Positions 15,604-23,361 of a stretch of 64,000 nt of DNA are shown one piece after another. The first letter of the stretch is position 1, and the number at the start of each line of letters is the position of its first letter. Below the pieces are notes generated by a model that did no database searches, was not told where the DNA came from, and saw only the letters and a list, made by a program, of their open reading frames with translations. The stretch comes from Indiicoccus explosivorum (lineage in GTDB: Bacteria; Bacillota; Bacilli; Bacillales_A; Planococcaceae): the NCBI RefSeq assembly GCF_002167005.1, contig NZ_NHTN01000016.1:1-64000 (forward strand), in the 5' to 3' direction. Position numbers and translations under genes: made by a program.

Positions 15604-15711
15604 ATGCCTTTTTTGAACGAAACGATCGGGCAAATCACGGTTTACGGAAGTCTGTCGATTGCGCTGTTTTTCGGTTTCTGCTTGCTGGCAGCAGAAGGGG
15701 TGAAAAAATAA
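15604..15711 (+). CDS. Tiny membrane protein (35 aa)
   Basis: A 35-residue protein with one hydrophobic helix (about residues 13-30) and a short basic end (GVKK). AAAGGAG lies 7 nt before the ATG at 15604. It resembles the many unassigned small membrane peptides of Bacillales. Support is the ribosome site and composition only. Confidence 0.45.
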   Translation: MPFLNETIGQITVYGSLSIALFFGFCLLAAEGVKK

Positions 15712-15799
15712 AACAGGACATCCAACGGAACGGAAATTCTCTTTTAAACGTGGTAATACCAGTCAGGTCGGATACAGACAAGAAAAAGGGGGGAGAGGA

Positions 15800-16333
15800 G
15801 TGGCCAGGAATGCACTTCTGATTTTGTCGCTGCTGATTGCCCTGGCGGCCGGGGGGTATGCAGTTGCGAACGCCAGCTCTCCGACGCAATCGGATTCGGA
15901 GATGCAGGTAGCGGCGGTGAACACCGGACTCAATGAAGACGGGGACGCAGTAGTAAAAGTGTTTTTCACGTTCGATTTGGACAAAAAACAGATCTGGCCG
16001 CGACAGCACATGGTACAGATCAAGTGGACGGAAGGATGGGACCTCGCCAGCTATAACCTAATGGAAAATGGCAGATACGAGAATCAGGATATTCCGGCGG
16101 TGTCCCCGGAAGGACTGGGGTATTTGGATGTTCCTCTTGAACCGGAGAGGCACTTGGACGGACAAGGCCGCGGACAAGGGTATTTCATCCTGACTTCAGG
16201 GGATAAGGACATCATCCGTCAGCGCGTCAATTCGAGTGTCAGCGTCGGCTTCTATTACCAGAGTTTTGTCAAGGAGTTCAAGTTGGCCGATTCGACGGCT
16301 TGGAATAACCTGACCGCCCTCGGCTTTTATTGA
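15800..16333 (+). CDS. Secreted hypothetical protein
   Basis: A 177-residue protein with an N-terminal signal segment (about residues 4-24, AVANA just after a likely cleavage point). The mature part carries beta-rich sequence with no recognised domain. Start is GTG at 15800 after AGGGGGGAGAGGAG. No cysteines, no lipobox. It ends before a strong terminator. Function unknown. Confidence 0.55.
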   Translation: MARNALLILSLLIALAAGGYAVANASSPTQSDSEMQVAAVNTGLNEDGDAVVKVFFTFDLDKKQIWPRQHMVQIKWTEGWDLASYNLMENGRYENQDIPAVSPEGLGYLDVPLEPERHLDGQGRGQGYFILTSGDKDIIRQRVNSSVSVGFYYQSFVKEFKLADSTAWNNLTALGFY

Positions 16334-16399
16334 ACTTGCTGGAGTCCGGAAAGTCATCTGCAGTTCAAAATGCTTCAACTTAACAGGTTCTTGAAGAAA

Positions 16400-16429
16400 A
16401 CTCAGCCGTCAGCCGGCTGAGTTTTTTTG
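16400..16429 (+). terminator. Terminator after the secreted-protein gene
   Basis: 8-bp stem ACTCAGCC / GGCTGAGT, 7-nt loop, seven-T tail. Confidence 0.88.
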
Positions 16430-16450
16430 TTCATTAAATAATGGAAATAG

Positions 16451-16476
16451 TGAAACGAATTTCCATCTGCCTCGTA
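16451..16476 (+). promoter_or_regulatory. Sigma-W promoter
   Basis: TGAAAC (16451-16456), 16 bp, CGTA (16473-16476), perfect consensus, 28 nt before the membrane-protein start at 16504. Confidence 0.85.
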
Positions 16477-16503
16477 TAAATAACTGAGGGGAGGAGAGGT
16501 CGG

Positions 16504-16830
16504 ATGAAACATATAGGGACGCTGGCAGGTACACTCGCGGTTCTTTCGCTGATCAATTGGGGACTCACGCTTTTATTTCCGGTGAATTACGTGGATATCG
16601 GTATCCCGCTCGCGGTTCTGGCAGTATTCATCGCCCATAGTTTCGGCAATAGCGGCGGCGGTATAGGAACCAGGCAAGTGGATATGGAAGTGCGGGGAGA
16701 GACCGGCATTCAAATGAAACTGGAAAATCAGACTTCCGAAAGGTCCTTCATCTTTTTCGGTACACTCGTGTATTTGTTGGGGATTCTGCTGCTGGCCGTC
16801 GCAATCTATTGGGAATACTTTTTCTCCTAA
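16504..16830 (+). CDS. Sigma-W-driven membrane protein
   Basis: A 108-residue protein with three hydrophobic segments (about 5-25, 29-47 and 83-106) and a polar, Gly-rich stretch (GNSGGGIGT) in the middle followed by a short beta-like region. Family not recognised. The perfect sigma-W promoter directly upstream ties it to the envelope-stress response together with floT, the 8.3-kb lipoprotein and the yvlB-like gene. Confidence 0.65.
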   Translation: MKHIGTLAGTLAVLSLINWGLTLLFPVNYVDIGIPLAVLAVFIAHSFGNSGGGIGTRQVDMEVRGETGIQMKLENQTSERSFIFFGTLVYLLGILLLAVAIYWEYFFS

Positions 16831-16945
16831 ATAAGCGGAACGCGTATTTTGTCAAAAAAGTATGACAAATGACGGATCTGCTATGGTAGGATGAAGGCAA
16901 AACAGCGACGGAAGCGCAGGGATTGAATGGGGAGGACAGAACAGG

Positions 16946-17428
16946 ATGACGGTGACGATAAGGAAAGCTGAACAGGAAGATATTCCGGGAATCCAGCGTA
17001 CAGCAAAAATCAGCTGGCAAAACACGTATAGAGCGCTGATCCCAAGCCACGTACAGGAGCAGTTCATTGAGAATGCCTATTCCGATGAAATGATGCAGAA
17101 GCGACTGGAGCGGTCGATTCTGATTGTAGCGGAAGAAGACGGAGAGATCATCGGTTTCGCGAACGGGTTTACGAACAGCGAAAAAGCGGAACTCGCAGCG
17201 ATTTACCTGCTGCCGGAAGTGCAGGGAAGAGGGATCGGAACCCGTCTGCTGGAAGCGGTCGTGCTGAACCTGGACGGCTACCAGGAACTCTTTGTTGAAG
17301 TTGAAAAGGGGAATGATAGAGGAGAACAATTTTATGAAGCGAAAGGATTTCGATTTGTAAGGGAATATGAGGACGAGCTGTTCGGACATAAACTCCGGAC
17401 TAAGCAGCTGGTACTTCCAATCAACTGA
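16946..17428 (+). CDS. GNAT-family N-acetyltransferase
   Basis: A 160-residue GNAT enzyme. The acetyl-CoA loop is Q-G-R-G-I-G-T-R (about residues 93-100), preceded by the L-A-A-I-Y-L-L-P strand and followed by a C-terminal G-x-x-F-Y-E-A-K-G-F motif. The N-terminal TIRKAEQEDIPGI and W-Q-x-x-Y segments recall the PaiA/YpeA type of acetyltransferase, but I cannot set the substrate. GGGGAGGACAGAACAGG precedes the ATG. Confidence 0.8.
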   Translation: MTVTIRKAEQEDIPGIQRTAKISWQNTYRALIPSHVQEQFIENAYSDEMMQKRLERSILIVAEEDGEIIGFANGFTNSEKAELAAIYLLPEVQGRGIGTRLLEAVVLNLDGYQELFVEVEKGNDRGEQFYEAKGFRFVREYEDELFGHKLRTKQLVLPIN

Positions 17429-17568
17429 GTGGCAGGAAGATGGGGCGGATTTTTCAGACAGCGGCTCCGAAGTCATTGGAATGCGGAATCCATAGTGTGA
17501 CTGATTGTATAGCGGGTATAACAGAAACCAAAGACCATTAATCCGGCAGAAGGAATGGAGGGGTTTTG

Positions 17569-18756
17569 GTGACAAGTGTGCCTTTGATTATGCTGTTGCT
17601 TATCGGTTATGCTGTCTACATGTTCGATAACAACGAAAAACGGTTTCCGATTCCGGTGATATTGCTGCTGGTCGGTATCGGTCTCTATTTTATGCCTTTT
17701 TTTCAGACGATCGAGCTGACGGAGACACTGATTTATCATGTTTTTTTGCCGGGTCTTTTATTCGCGTCAGCTTATCAATTTTCGACTTCGGCGCTGAAGA
17801 AAAATGCGCGTGTCATTTTCACGCTAAGCACATTGGGACTGCTGCTGACAGCAGTGCTGCTGGGCGCAGGAATTTATTACATCGGCAATTTTTGGTTCGA
17901 TATTTCGTTCATCGAGGCGATGGTAGTATCGGCTGTACTTACACCGACGGATCCGGTATCCGTCGTAGCGATTCTCAAACAGTCGACGGATGATGAAAGC
18001 ATAGCGAATATCGTGGAAGGCGAATCGCTCATCAACGACGGAACCAGTATCGTCCTGTTCACTGTATTGGCTGAGATGTACATAAGCAAAAACACATTCC
18101 AAATCGGTTCATTCACATGGGAATTCCTTTACGTATCCATCGGCGGGGCGGTGACCGGATTGGCTGCCGGCTGGCTGCTCAGCCGGGCCGTCCATGCCAC
18201 CAAGCACCGCGACTATCAGGTCATGCTCAGTATCATCGCCGCTTATGGAGCATTCGAGGCGGCGGAACAGATGGAATTCTCGGGTGTTCTGGCAACCGTG
18301 GCAGCCGGGATCATGCTGTCCTGGCAGCTGGATCATTTTAATAAAGAAGATAAGTATAAGGAAGCGCTGTCCGGGTTCTGGTCAGTCATTGAGGATTCTT
18401 TTCTCGTGCTGCTGTTCCTGCTCATCGGTGTAGTGGCCACTGAATACTTGATCCATGCGGATTGGCTCATCGCCCTGTTCATTTTCCTGCTGTCGCTGGC
18501 TGTCCGGTTCGTGACGGTTTTCGGGTCGCTGCAGCTGTTCAAAGGGTGGCGGAAGATCGTGGATTGGAAGAAAGCATTCTTGATTTCCTGGTCGGGCATC
18601 CGGGGGACGATGTCGGTTTTCCTGCTGCTTACCTTGAGCGCCATGGTGTTCGGGGATACGAATAAACTATTGCTGCTGTCATTCCCGGTCGTCTGCCTGT
18701 CGCTGGTCATCCAAAGCGTCGGTATTTATCCGCTCTCAAAGTGGCTGGATGATTGA
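17569..18756 (+). CDS. CPA1-family Na+/H+ antiporter
   Basis: A 395-residue cation:proton antiporter with about 12 membrane helices. Family hallmarks are the TPTDPVSV motif (TM5, ion-binding Asp, about residues 125-132) and EGESLINDGTS (about 149-159). It would exchange Na+ or Li+ (perhaps K+) for H+ at the cytoplasmic membrane, aiding pH and salt tolerance. It is shorter than many NhaP proteins and lacks a long C-terminal tail. Start: GTG 17569 or the adjacent TTG 17566, after GGAGGGG. It overlaps nothing upstream; an isochorismatase gene follows. Confidence 0.85.
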   Translation: MTSVPLIMLLLIGYAVYMFDNNEKRFPIPVILLLVGIGLYFMPFFQTIELTETLIYHVFLPGLLFASAYQFSTSALKKNARVIFTLSTLGLLLTAVLLGAGIYYIGNFWFDISFIEAMVVSAVLTPTDPVSVVAILKQSTDDESIANIVEGESLINDGTSIVLFTVLAEMYISKNTFQIGSFTWEFLYVSIGGAVTGLAAGWLLSRAVHATKHRDYQVMLSIIAAYGAFEAAEQMEFSGVLATVAAGIMLSWQLDHFNKEDKYKEALSGFWSVIEDSFLVLLFLLIGVVATEYLIHADWLIALFIFLLSLAVRFVTVFGSLQLFKGWRKIVDWKKAFLISWSGIRGTMSVFLLLTLSAMVFGDTNKLLLLSFPVVCLSLVIQSVGIYPLSKWLDD

Positions 18757-18811
18757 ATGTAGGGCGGAAAAGGGGATTCGGCTGATAAGAAACTGTACAG
18801 GAGGCGGTCGT

Positions 18812-19369
18812 ATGGACCATGCGGCACTCATTCTAGTGGATATCCAGAAGGCGTTTGATAATCCGGTATGGGGAGAGCGGAACAATCCGGACGCGGAAAA
18901 AAAGGCGGGGGAACTCCTGACCTGGTGGCGAAGCATGGGAGGGGCGGTTTTCCATGTGCGTCACCTGAACGATGCGCCGGGCTCCCCGTTCCATCCGGAA
19001 GGCGAGGGTTTCGAATTCAAGGAAGAAGTGCTGCCCATATCCGGGGAACCGATCATCACAAAGACGGTGAACAGCAGTTTCATCGGAACGGACCTGGAAG
19101 CCCGGCTGAGGGAAAAGGGTATCCATACAGCCGTGATTGCAGGTCTGACCACACCGCATTGCGTCTCCACGACGGCACGGATGAGCGGTAACCTCGGCTT
19201 CCGAACATACCTCATCGAGGACGCTGCAGCGGCGTTCGCCCTGGAGGACCATCAAGGCAGAGTCGTTGATCCCGAAACAGTCCATTCGCTGTCTCTGGCC
19301 ACATTGCACGGGGAATTCGCGGAAATTGTCACGGTCGACGAGTTAAAACGGCAGTTCGGGCAAAGTTGA
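18812..19369 (+). CDS. Isochorismatase-family cysteine hydrolase
   Basis: A 185-residue hydrolase with the catalytic triad of the family: D10 (ALILVDIQ), K84 (ITKTVNSSF) and C117 (TPHCVST). Relatives include nicotinamidase and N-carbamoylsarcosine amidase; the substrate here is open. The ATG at 18812 lies 7-8 nt after AGGAGG; the longer reading from 18749 would overlap the antiporter. A strong terminator follows. Confidence 0.85.
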   Translation: MDHAALILVDIQKAFDNPVWGERNNPDAEKKAGELLTWWRSMGGAVFHVRHLNDAPGSPFHPEGEGFEFKEEVLPISGEPIITKTVNSSFIGTDLEARLREKGIHTAVIAGLTTPHCVSTTARMSGNLGFRTYLIEDAAAAFALEDHQGRVVDPETVHSLSLATLHGEFAEIVTVDELKRQFGQS

Positions 19370-19380
19370 TACTACAGATG

Positions 19381-19408
19381 AAAGGCCGGCGAATATCCGC
19401 CGGCCTTT
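19381..19408. terminator. Bidirectional terminator
   Basis: Perfect 11-bp stem AAAGGCCGGCG / CGCCGGCCTTT with a 6-nt loop between convergent genes. Confidence 0.88.
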
Positions 19409-19410
19409 CG

Positions 19411-20088
19411 TTATCTGCTGCTGAGTGCAGCTGCAAGTTCTTTGCCCATCCGTTCCGAAGAGAAGGGATCACGGCTTGTGACAATCTGATCGTCCGCCCA
19501 CACGGCATGGTCTTTTTGCTGCAAGTCGCCTTGGTCATAGTCGGTGATTTTCCGCATTTCCTGTTCCAGGCTGAACGGCAGAATATCCAGCAGCCCTTCC
19601 GGTTCAATTTCATCCGGGTAGCCGGTCACTTTTTTGCCGGCAATTATGCTTTTGCCATCCGGCCGTGTCGTGTAAATCAGCGGAGCGGGACCGTGGCACT
19701 CCGCTGCAACGATTCCGCCATTGTCATAGACCGCATTAATGATGCTATGCAGGTCTTCATCTTTCGCCAAGTCATACATGGCACCATGACCGCCGACAAT
19801 CAGCACGGCGTCATAATCTGCGGAATCGACATCTGATAACTTCTTTGTTTCGTCCGCCTTCCCCGACTCATACAATTCCTTGTAAATCCGGTCGGGATCG
19901 TAATCCTCGCTCAGGCTCGCCTGGTCGATTGCCGGTTTGCCGCCGAGTGGGGAAGCTAAGTCCACACGGTGACCCGCCTCTTCCAAAATCTGCATCGGTG
20001 CGAATAATTCTTCCGCCCACCATCCGGTCTCGTACCGGTTCTTTTCGTCTTTGTATCCGCTTGAAAGTACTGCCAGAACAGTAGCCAT
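19411..20088 (-). CDS. DJ-1/PfpI-family protein (type 1 glutamine amidotransferase-like)
   Basis: A 225-residue protein of the DJ-1/PfpI superfamily, Hsp31-like branch, known for chaperone or glyoxalase III/deglycase activity. The nucleophile C131 sits in the elbow AECHGPAPL, the acidic partner is probably E20 or E26 near the N-terminus, and GGHGAMYDL (about 99-107) forms the oxyanion region. GGAGGGAATC precedes the ATG on the minus strand. Substrate not deducible; probably a single-gene unit against carbonyl stress. Confidence 0.85.
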   Translation of the reverse strand: MATVLAVLSSGYKDEKNRYETGWWAEELFAPMQILEEAGHRVDLASPLGGKPAIDQASLSEDYDPDRIYKELYESGKADETKKLSDVDSADYDAVLIVGGHGAMYDLAKDEDLHSIINAVYDNGGIVAAECHGPAPLIYTTRPDGKSIIAGKKVTGYPDEIEPEGLLDILPFSLEQEMRKITDYDQGDLQQKDHAVWADDQIVTSRDPFSSERMGKELAAALSSR

Positions 20089-20130
20089 GCGATTCCCTCC
20101 TGTTGGTTAATGATGTGTGTTCCCTGCAGG

Positions 20131-21141
20131 TTACTGTACCCGATTAGATGGACCGGCAATCTTTCGCCCCGGTTTGAATTGTGCTTGGATGAATGGCTGT
20201 GTCGTTTTCGTCACTGCAGGGCAGGAAAGCAGCAGCGTGACAAAAAAAGTGAGCAGCAGAAGTGCGGGCAGTTGGGCCGGTTGGCTGATTTCCCTGACGC
20301 CTGGGAAAGACAGGATGAATTTAACCGCGAAGCCATGGAGCAGGTAGATGAAAATCGATTTGCTGCCGAGTCGGGTGATCAGGGATTCTTTGGCAGGTGA
20401 AAGCGCAAAGAAACTCGCGGTCGCCACTGCAGCCCCGATATACCAGAAAAACCGGAATGCTGTGCCTTCCCACCAGGATGCGCCGAGTGTCCCGTAAGAC
20501 ACCGATCCCAACAGCCAGCCGGTCATGTCGTTCGGCAAAGCGAAGTGATTAAAGCCGGCAACCGCCAGAAGCACGAACACCGCTGCGATTCTCACTCCCT
20601 TCCTCTGCAATTGGGTAAAGAACGGCCGGCTGAAGTAGTACCCGGCTAAAAAGAGGGGAAAGTACACCAGTGTACGCGACAGGCTCAAGAAACTGCCGAC
20701 ACTGTCAAACCAGCCTGCGACCAAACCGAGTGCAACCGCGGGAATGATCATTTTTGGTGATTTGGCGAATAAAGGAAGCAAAACATTCCATAAAAAGAGA
20801 CTCAACAAGAACCAGAGTGTCCAGTAAGGATCGAGCCAAGTGAAACTGAGTGTTTCGTGTTTTCCTGAAAAGAAGTAAAAGAACGAGTAGATCAGCTGAA
20901 AGATCGCATAGGGAATGAGCAGGGATTTGGTGATTTTCAAGTAATACCCTTGCTTCCGGAACCCTTTCGCAAAATAACCCGAAATCAGGATGAAAGCCGG
21001 CATATGGAACAGATAGATGGTTTCATAAATGGAATAGAAGAAAGGATGGTTCTCTTTCAGGCCAGTCAGCAAGTGCCCGAATACGACAAGGAAAATCAGC
21101 ACATATTTTGCATTGTCGAAGTAAGGATCCCGTTTTTTCAT
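20131..21141 (-). CDS. Membrane acyltransferase (acyltransferase 3 / fucose 4-O-acetylase-like)
   Basis: A 336-residue polytopic protein with about ten membrane segments. The start motif YFDNAKYVLIFLVVFGHLL contains the invariant His of the acyltransferase_3 family, and F-H-M-P-A-F-I-L-I-S-G-Y follows (about residues 45-56). Such enzymes move acetyl or acyl groups onto extracellular polysaccharide, lipids or peptidoglycan sugars. The last about 30 residues are basic and non-membrane. No glycan cluster is nearby, so the acceptor is unknown. Confidence 0.8.
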   Translation of the reverse strand: MKKRDPYFDNAKYVLIFLVVFGHLLTGLKENHPFFYSIYETIYLFHMPAFILISGYFAKGFRKQGYYLKITKSLLIPYAIFQLIYSFFYFFSGKHETLSFTWLDPYWTLWFLLSLFLWNVLLPLFAKSPKMIIPAVALGLVAGWFDSVGSFLSLSRTLVYFPLFLAGYYFSRPFFTQLQRKGVRIAAVFVLLAVAGFNHFALPNDMTGWLLGSVSYGTLGASWWEGTAFRFFWYIGAAVATASFFALSPAKESLITRLGSKSIFIYLLHGFAVKFILSFPGVREISQPAQLPALLLLTFFVTLLLSCPAVTKTTQPFIQAQFKPGRKIAGPSNRVQ

Positions 21142-21268
21142 GATCTGCCTCCGTGGAAAGGTATTCAGTCAAAACGTATTTACCCCTTTGGAAGCCGGGA
21201 AACCTGGAAGCATGAAACCGTAACCGGTTTGTCAGCAAAACGATACAAAGTTATGGAAATGACACAAA

Positions 21269-21291
21269 AAAGCCGGCAGTTCGCCGGCTTT
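21269..21291 (-). terminator. Terminator of the arsR / Cys-rich gene unit
   Basis: 9-bp stem AAAGCCGGC / GCCGGCTTT, 5-nt loop; on the minus strand it is followed by a six-T run. Confidence 0.8.
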
Positions 21292-21298
21292 TAACAAT

Positions 21299-21475
21299 TC
21301 AGCAAGGAGCGCAGGTGCAACCGCAGTCTACAGGCTGCTTTTTCATTTGGAATCGCTCCAAAAGGGAGCGGTGGCTTTTTCGGACAGGAAGCGCCTTTTC
21401 AAACTTCCATGCTTCGCGCGCCCGGAGCTCGACTTCCTCTTTTTGAATCTGAAACAGTGCCTCGTACTGTAACAT
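21299..21475 (-). CDS. Small Cys-rich protein downstream of arsR
   Basis: A 58-residue protein: a charged helical body (about 8-45) and a C-terminal cysteine cluster DCGCTCAPC (four cysteines in eight residues). GGAGGG lies 7-8 nt before the ATG at 21475; a longer reading to 21610 overlaps arsR and is not supported. I do not recognise the family. It follows arsR and has its own ArsR-type operator in the gap, so binding or sensing of arsenite or another thiophilic metal is a reasonable inference. No arsB, arsC or acr3 gene is present next to it. Confidence 0.6.
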   Translation of the reverse strand: MLQYEALFQIQKEEVELRAREAWKFEKALPVRKSHRSLLERFQMKKQPVDCGCTCAPC

Positions 21476-21506
21476 GATTGAATCCCTCCACGTTTCGAAA
21501 TTATTA

Positions 21507-21528
21507 TTAATCAAAAATAATTGATTAA
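21507..21528. promoter_or_regulatory. ArsR-type operator before the Cys-rich gene
   Basis: Perfect inverted repeat with 8-bp arms (TTAATCAA and TTGATTAA) around a 6-bp centre; its core is ATCAA-N6-TTGAT, the classic ArsR/SmtB-family operator form. It lies in the 67-bp gap between arsR and the Cys-rich gene, suggesting a second, separately regulated start. Confidence 0.7.
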
Positions 21529-21542
21529 TACCGTAAAAAAAT

Positions 21543-21863
21543 TCAGCAGCAATCCGTCTTGAACAGACAGCAGAGTTTATCTGAGAGAATACCATTGATC
21601 TCATTTTCATCGATTCCGTAATAGCTCCATGTTCCCCGCGTCTCTTTCACGATCAGTCCAGCATCAAGCAGTATTTTCAGATGGTAGGACAGTTTGGACT
21701 GCGGCATATCGATCAGTGGAGACAAGTCACAGACGCAGATACTTTTCTGTTTCGTCAGCAAATGTAAGATCTGCAGTCTCTTCCGGTCTGCAAGCGCTTT
21801 GAATTTCGCTTCATACTTTTCGAATTCAAGATCCAAGGACACATCCTGCAATTGAATTTCCAT
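21543..21863 (-). CDS. arsR: Arsenical-resistance-type repressor ArsR
   Basis: A 106-residue winged-helix repressor of the ArsR/SmtB family. The metal site SICVCDL (C43, C45) lies in the DNA-recognition helix region, as in arsenite-sensing ArsR, and the C-terminus has C98-C99 and C105-C106. From memory it aligns well with ArsR of the B. subtilis skin element (QSKLSYHLKILLDA..., ETRGTWSYY, LCC...CC end). Start is the ATG at 21863 after AGGAGAG; the frame extends further upstream but without a ribosome site. Operators with the same ATCAA-N6-TTGAT core lie both upstream and downstream of it, so it should autoregulate and also control the Cys-rich gene. Confidence 0.88.
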   Translation of the reverse strand: MEIQLQDVSLDLEFEKYEAKFKALADRKRLQILHLLTKQKSICVCDLSPLIDMPQSKLSYHLKILLDAGLIVKETRGTWSYYGIDENEINGILSDKLCCLFKTDCC

Positions 21864-21881
21864 AGAACTCTCTCCTGTTAA

Positions 21882-21897
21882 ATCAAATTTATTTGAT
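21882..21897. promoter_or_regulatory. ArsR operator before arsR
   Basis: ATCAA-N6-TTGAT inverted repeat between the -10 box and the arsR start codon, matching the operator before the Cys-rich gene in both arms and spacing. Confidence 0.75.
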
Positions 21898-21903
21898 GAA
21901 TAA

Positions 21904-21932
21904 AATATAAACCGAAAATTCCCTGCCGTCAA
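21904..21932 (-). promoter_or_regulatory. arsR promoter
   Basis: On the minus strand: TTGACG (21932-21927), 17-bp spacer, TATATT (21909-21904), with the ArsR operator directly downstream. Confidence 0.75.
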
Positions 21933-21982
21933 CCCAAAAATTCTGATAAAATAAAAAAAGATTAAACTTGGAGTGATACCGG

Positions 21983-22183
21983 ATGAAAAAAATATTCTCA
22001 AGATACTCCCATTGGTTATTATTCGTACTTGTCGGTACAAGTCTTTTGACTGGCTACAGCACTGCGGAAAGTTTCCGTGAAGATAAAATCGCCATGGTGT
22101 TCGGAATGACTGGCTTTACGGCAATCGCGTACTTAACCCTATTTTTGGAAGGAAAGAAGCGGCAGGAAGCGCGGGAAAAATAG
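21983..22183 (+). CDS. Small two-helix membrane protein
   Basis: A 66-residue protein with two hydrophobic segments (about 10-28 and 37-55) and a basic C-terminus. It is divergent from arsR with about 120 bp between starts, so shared control is possible but not shown. GGAGTGAT precedes the ATG. Family not recognised. A strong terminator follows. Confidence 0.6.
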   Translation: MKKIFSRYSHWLLFVLVGTSLLTGYSTAESFREDKIAMVFGMTGFTAIAYLTLFLEGKKRQEAREK

Positions 22184-22191
22184 AAGGATCT

Positions 22192-22221
22192 CCTTCAGAC
22201 TTCGAGTCTGAAGGTTTTTTT
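22192..22221 (+). terminator. Terminator
   Basis: 10-bp stem CCTTCAGACT / AGTCTGAAGG with a TCG loop and seven-T tail. Confidence 0.9.
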
Positions 22222-22282
22222 GAAAATGAAACCCAAAAACTCTCATTTTTGTCTAACTATTAACAGCGGAAGGAGGGGCGGG

Positions 22283-22722
22283 ATGGATAAAGGCGAAAAA
22301 GACAGGCGGATAAAGAAGCAATGGAGCAATTCGGACAAGGAGAACCCGGCGTTGTCACGGGGACGTCTGCAATCCAAAAAATGAACGATTACGTGAAAAC
22401 GCAATTCCAAGATTATTTCATGAAAGCCGGTTATGAAAAGTTCGAAGCCAGGGCAACAGCGTTCTTCACGGAATTTCCTGCAAAACGGTCCGGTAAAGTG
22501 TTCGACGTTCTGTCGGTTGAAATTGTAAACCAAAAAGCGCCGGATTCGTCATTCGATTCCACACCATACAGAATCACAGCTGTTCTGAAAGGGACTAGTC
22601 CGGATGGGTCCGTTACAGAGGTTGAGATGAAAGGCAATGCGGTAATTTCAAAAGATGAATTGATCAAGGAGATCAAATTTAGGGCGACTTCAGAATTTCA
22701 GGAGTATGTTACGACTGAGTGA
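22283..22722 (+). CDS. Hypothetical protein with a probable 5' frameshift
   Basis: The main frame (22321-22722, 133 residues) encodes a soluble alpha/beta protein with no recognised domain. The only strong ribosome site in front (GGAAGGAGGGG) serves the ATG at 22283, which is in a different frame and stops after about 33 codons. Adding one A to the A5 run at about 22296 joins that ATG to the main frame. If the sequence is correct, translation must begin at the ATG at 22321 with a weak site. Function unknown; it ends at a strong terminator. Confidence 0.55.
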
Positions 22723-22726
22723 CAGC

Positions 22727-22767
22727 AGAGTGGCTGATTCGCATATGAACCAGCCACTCTTTTTTTA
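22727..22767 (+). terminator. Terminator
   Basis: Perfect 10-bp stem AGAGTGGCTG / CAGCCACTCT with a 14-nt loop and seven-T tail. Confidence 0.88.
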
Positions 22768-22800
22768 GTATACTGAACTTGTAAGGAAAGGAAGGGCATC

Positions 22801-23340
22801 ATGGAATTTGAGTTCAGGGAAATGAGCCAGGAAGAAGCGGAAGAGATCGCTTTCGGCTGGCATTATGATGGCGTGTATGCCTTCTACGATGTGGAAGCGG
22901 ATGAAGAGGATCTGGCGGAATTCCTGGATCCGGCAGAACGGGATGGGACGGTTTTTGCGGGTCATTCCATACATGGGCTCTCCGGTTTCTTCAGTATCAG
23001 TCAAGTGAACAATGAAGCAATCGAAATCGGGCTCGGTTTGCGGCCGGACCTGACAGGACAAGGAATCGGGGCGGCATTCGTGGAAGAGGGACTGTCATTT
23101 GCTAAGAAACAGTTTTGCTTTTCCCGTGTGACATTGTCCGTCGCTTCATTCAACCAGCGTGCCATCCGGCTTTATAAAAAGATGGGTTTCATCAGGGAAA
23201 CCACCTTCCTGCAGAAAACGAATGGCGGGGAATACGAATTCGTAAAAATGCAGAAAAAGCTGCAGGATTTTATCTGTAGCGGAAAACAAGAACTGAGGGG
23301 CTGCTTTTTGGACGGGGACAGAAAAAAAGAGGGCCGGTAA
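22801..23340 (+). CDS. GNAT-family N-acetyltransferase
   Basis: A 179-residue GNAT protein with acetyl-CoA loop T-G-Q-G-I-G-A-A (about residues 86-93) and the C-terminal N-x-R-A-I-R-L-Y-K-K-M-G-F segment. The last about 25 residues beyond the GNAT fold are polar and carry two cysteines; such a tail is unusual and may result from loss of an earlier stop. AAGGAAAGGAAGG precedes the ATG. The next gene begins 21 nt after its stop. Confidence 0.8.
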   Translation: MEFEFREMSQEEAEEIAFGWHYDGVYAFYDVEADEEDLAEFLDPAERDGTVFAGHSIHGLSGFFSISQVNNEAIEIGLGLRPDLTGQGIGAAFVEEGLSFAKKQFCFSRVTLSVASFNQRAIRLYKKMGFIRETTFLQKTNGGEYEFVKMQKKLQDFICSGKQELRGCFLDGDRKKEGR

Positions 23341-23361
23341 CAGTAAACCAGGAGGATCAGC

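Noticed and set aside
17492-17516. Sigma-B promoter before the Na+/H+ antiporter
   Set aside because: GGGTAT is perfect but the -35 match (GTGTGA) is only 4 of 6; not enough to support.
21180-21215. Sigma-B promoter of the acyltransferase gene
   Set aside because: Minus-strand GTTTCC-N12-GGGTAA is only a partial match and the spacing is at the short limit.
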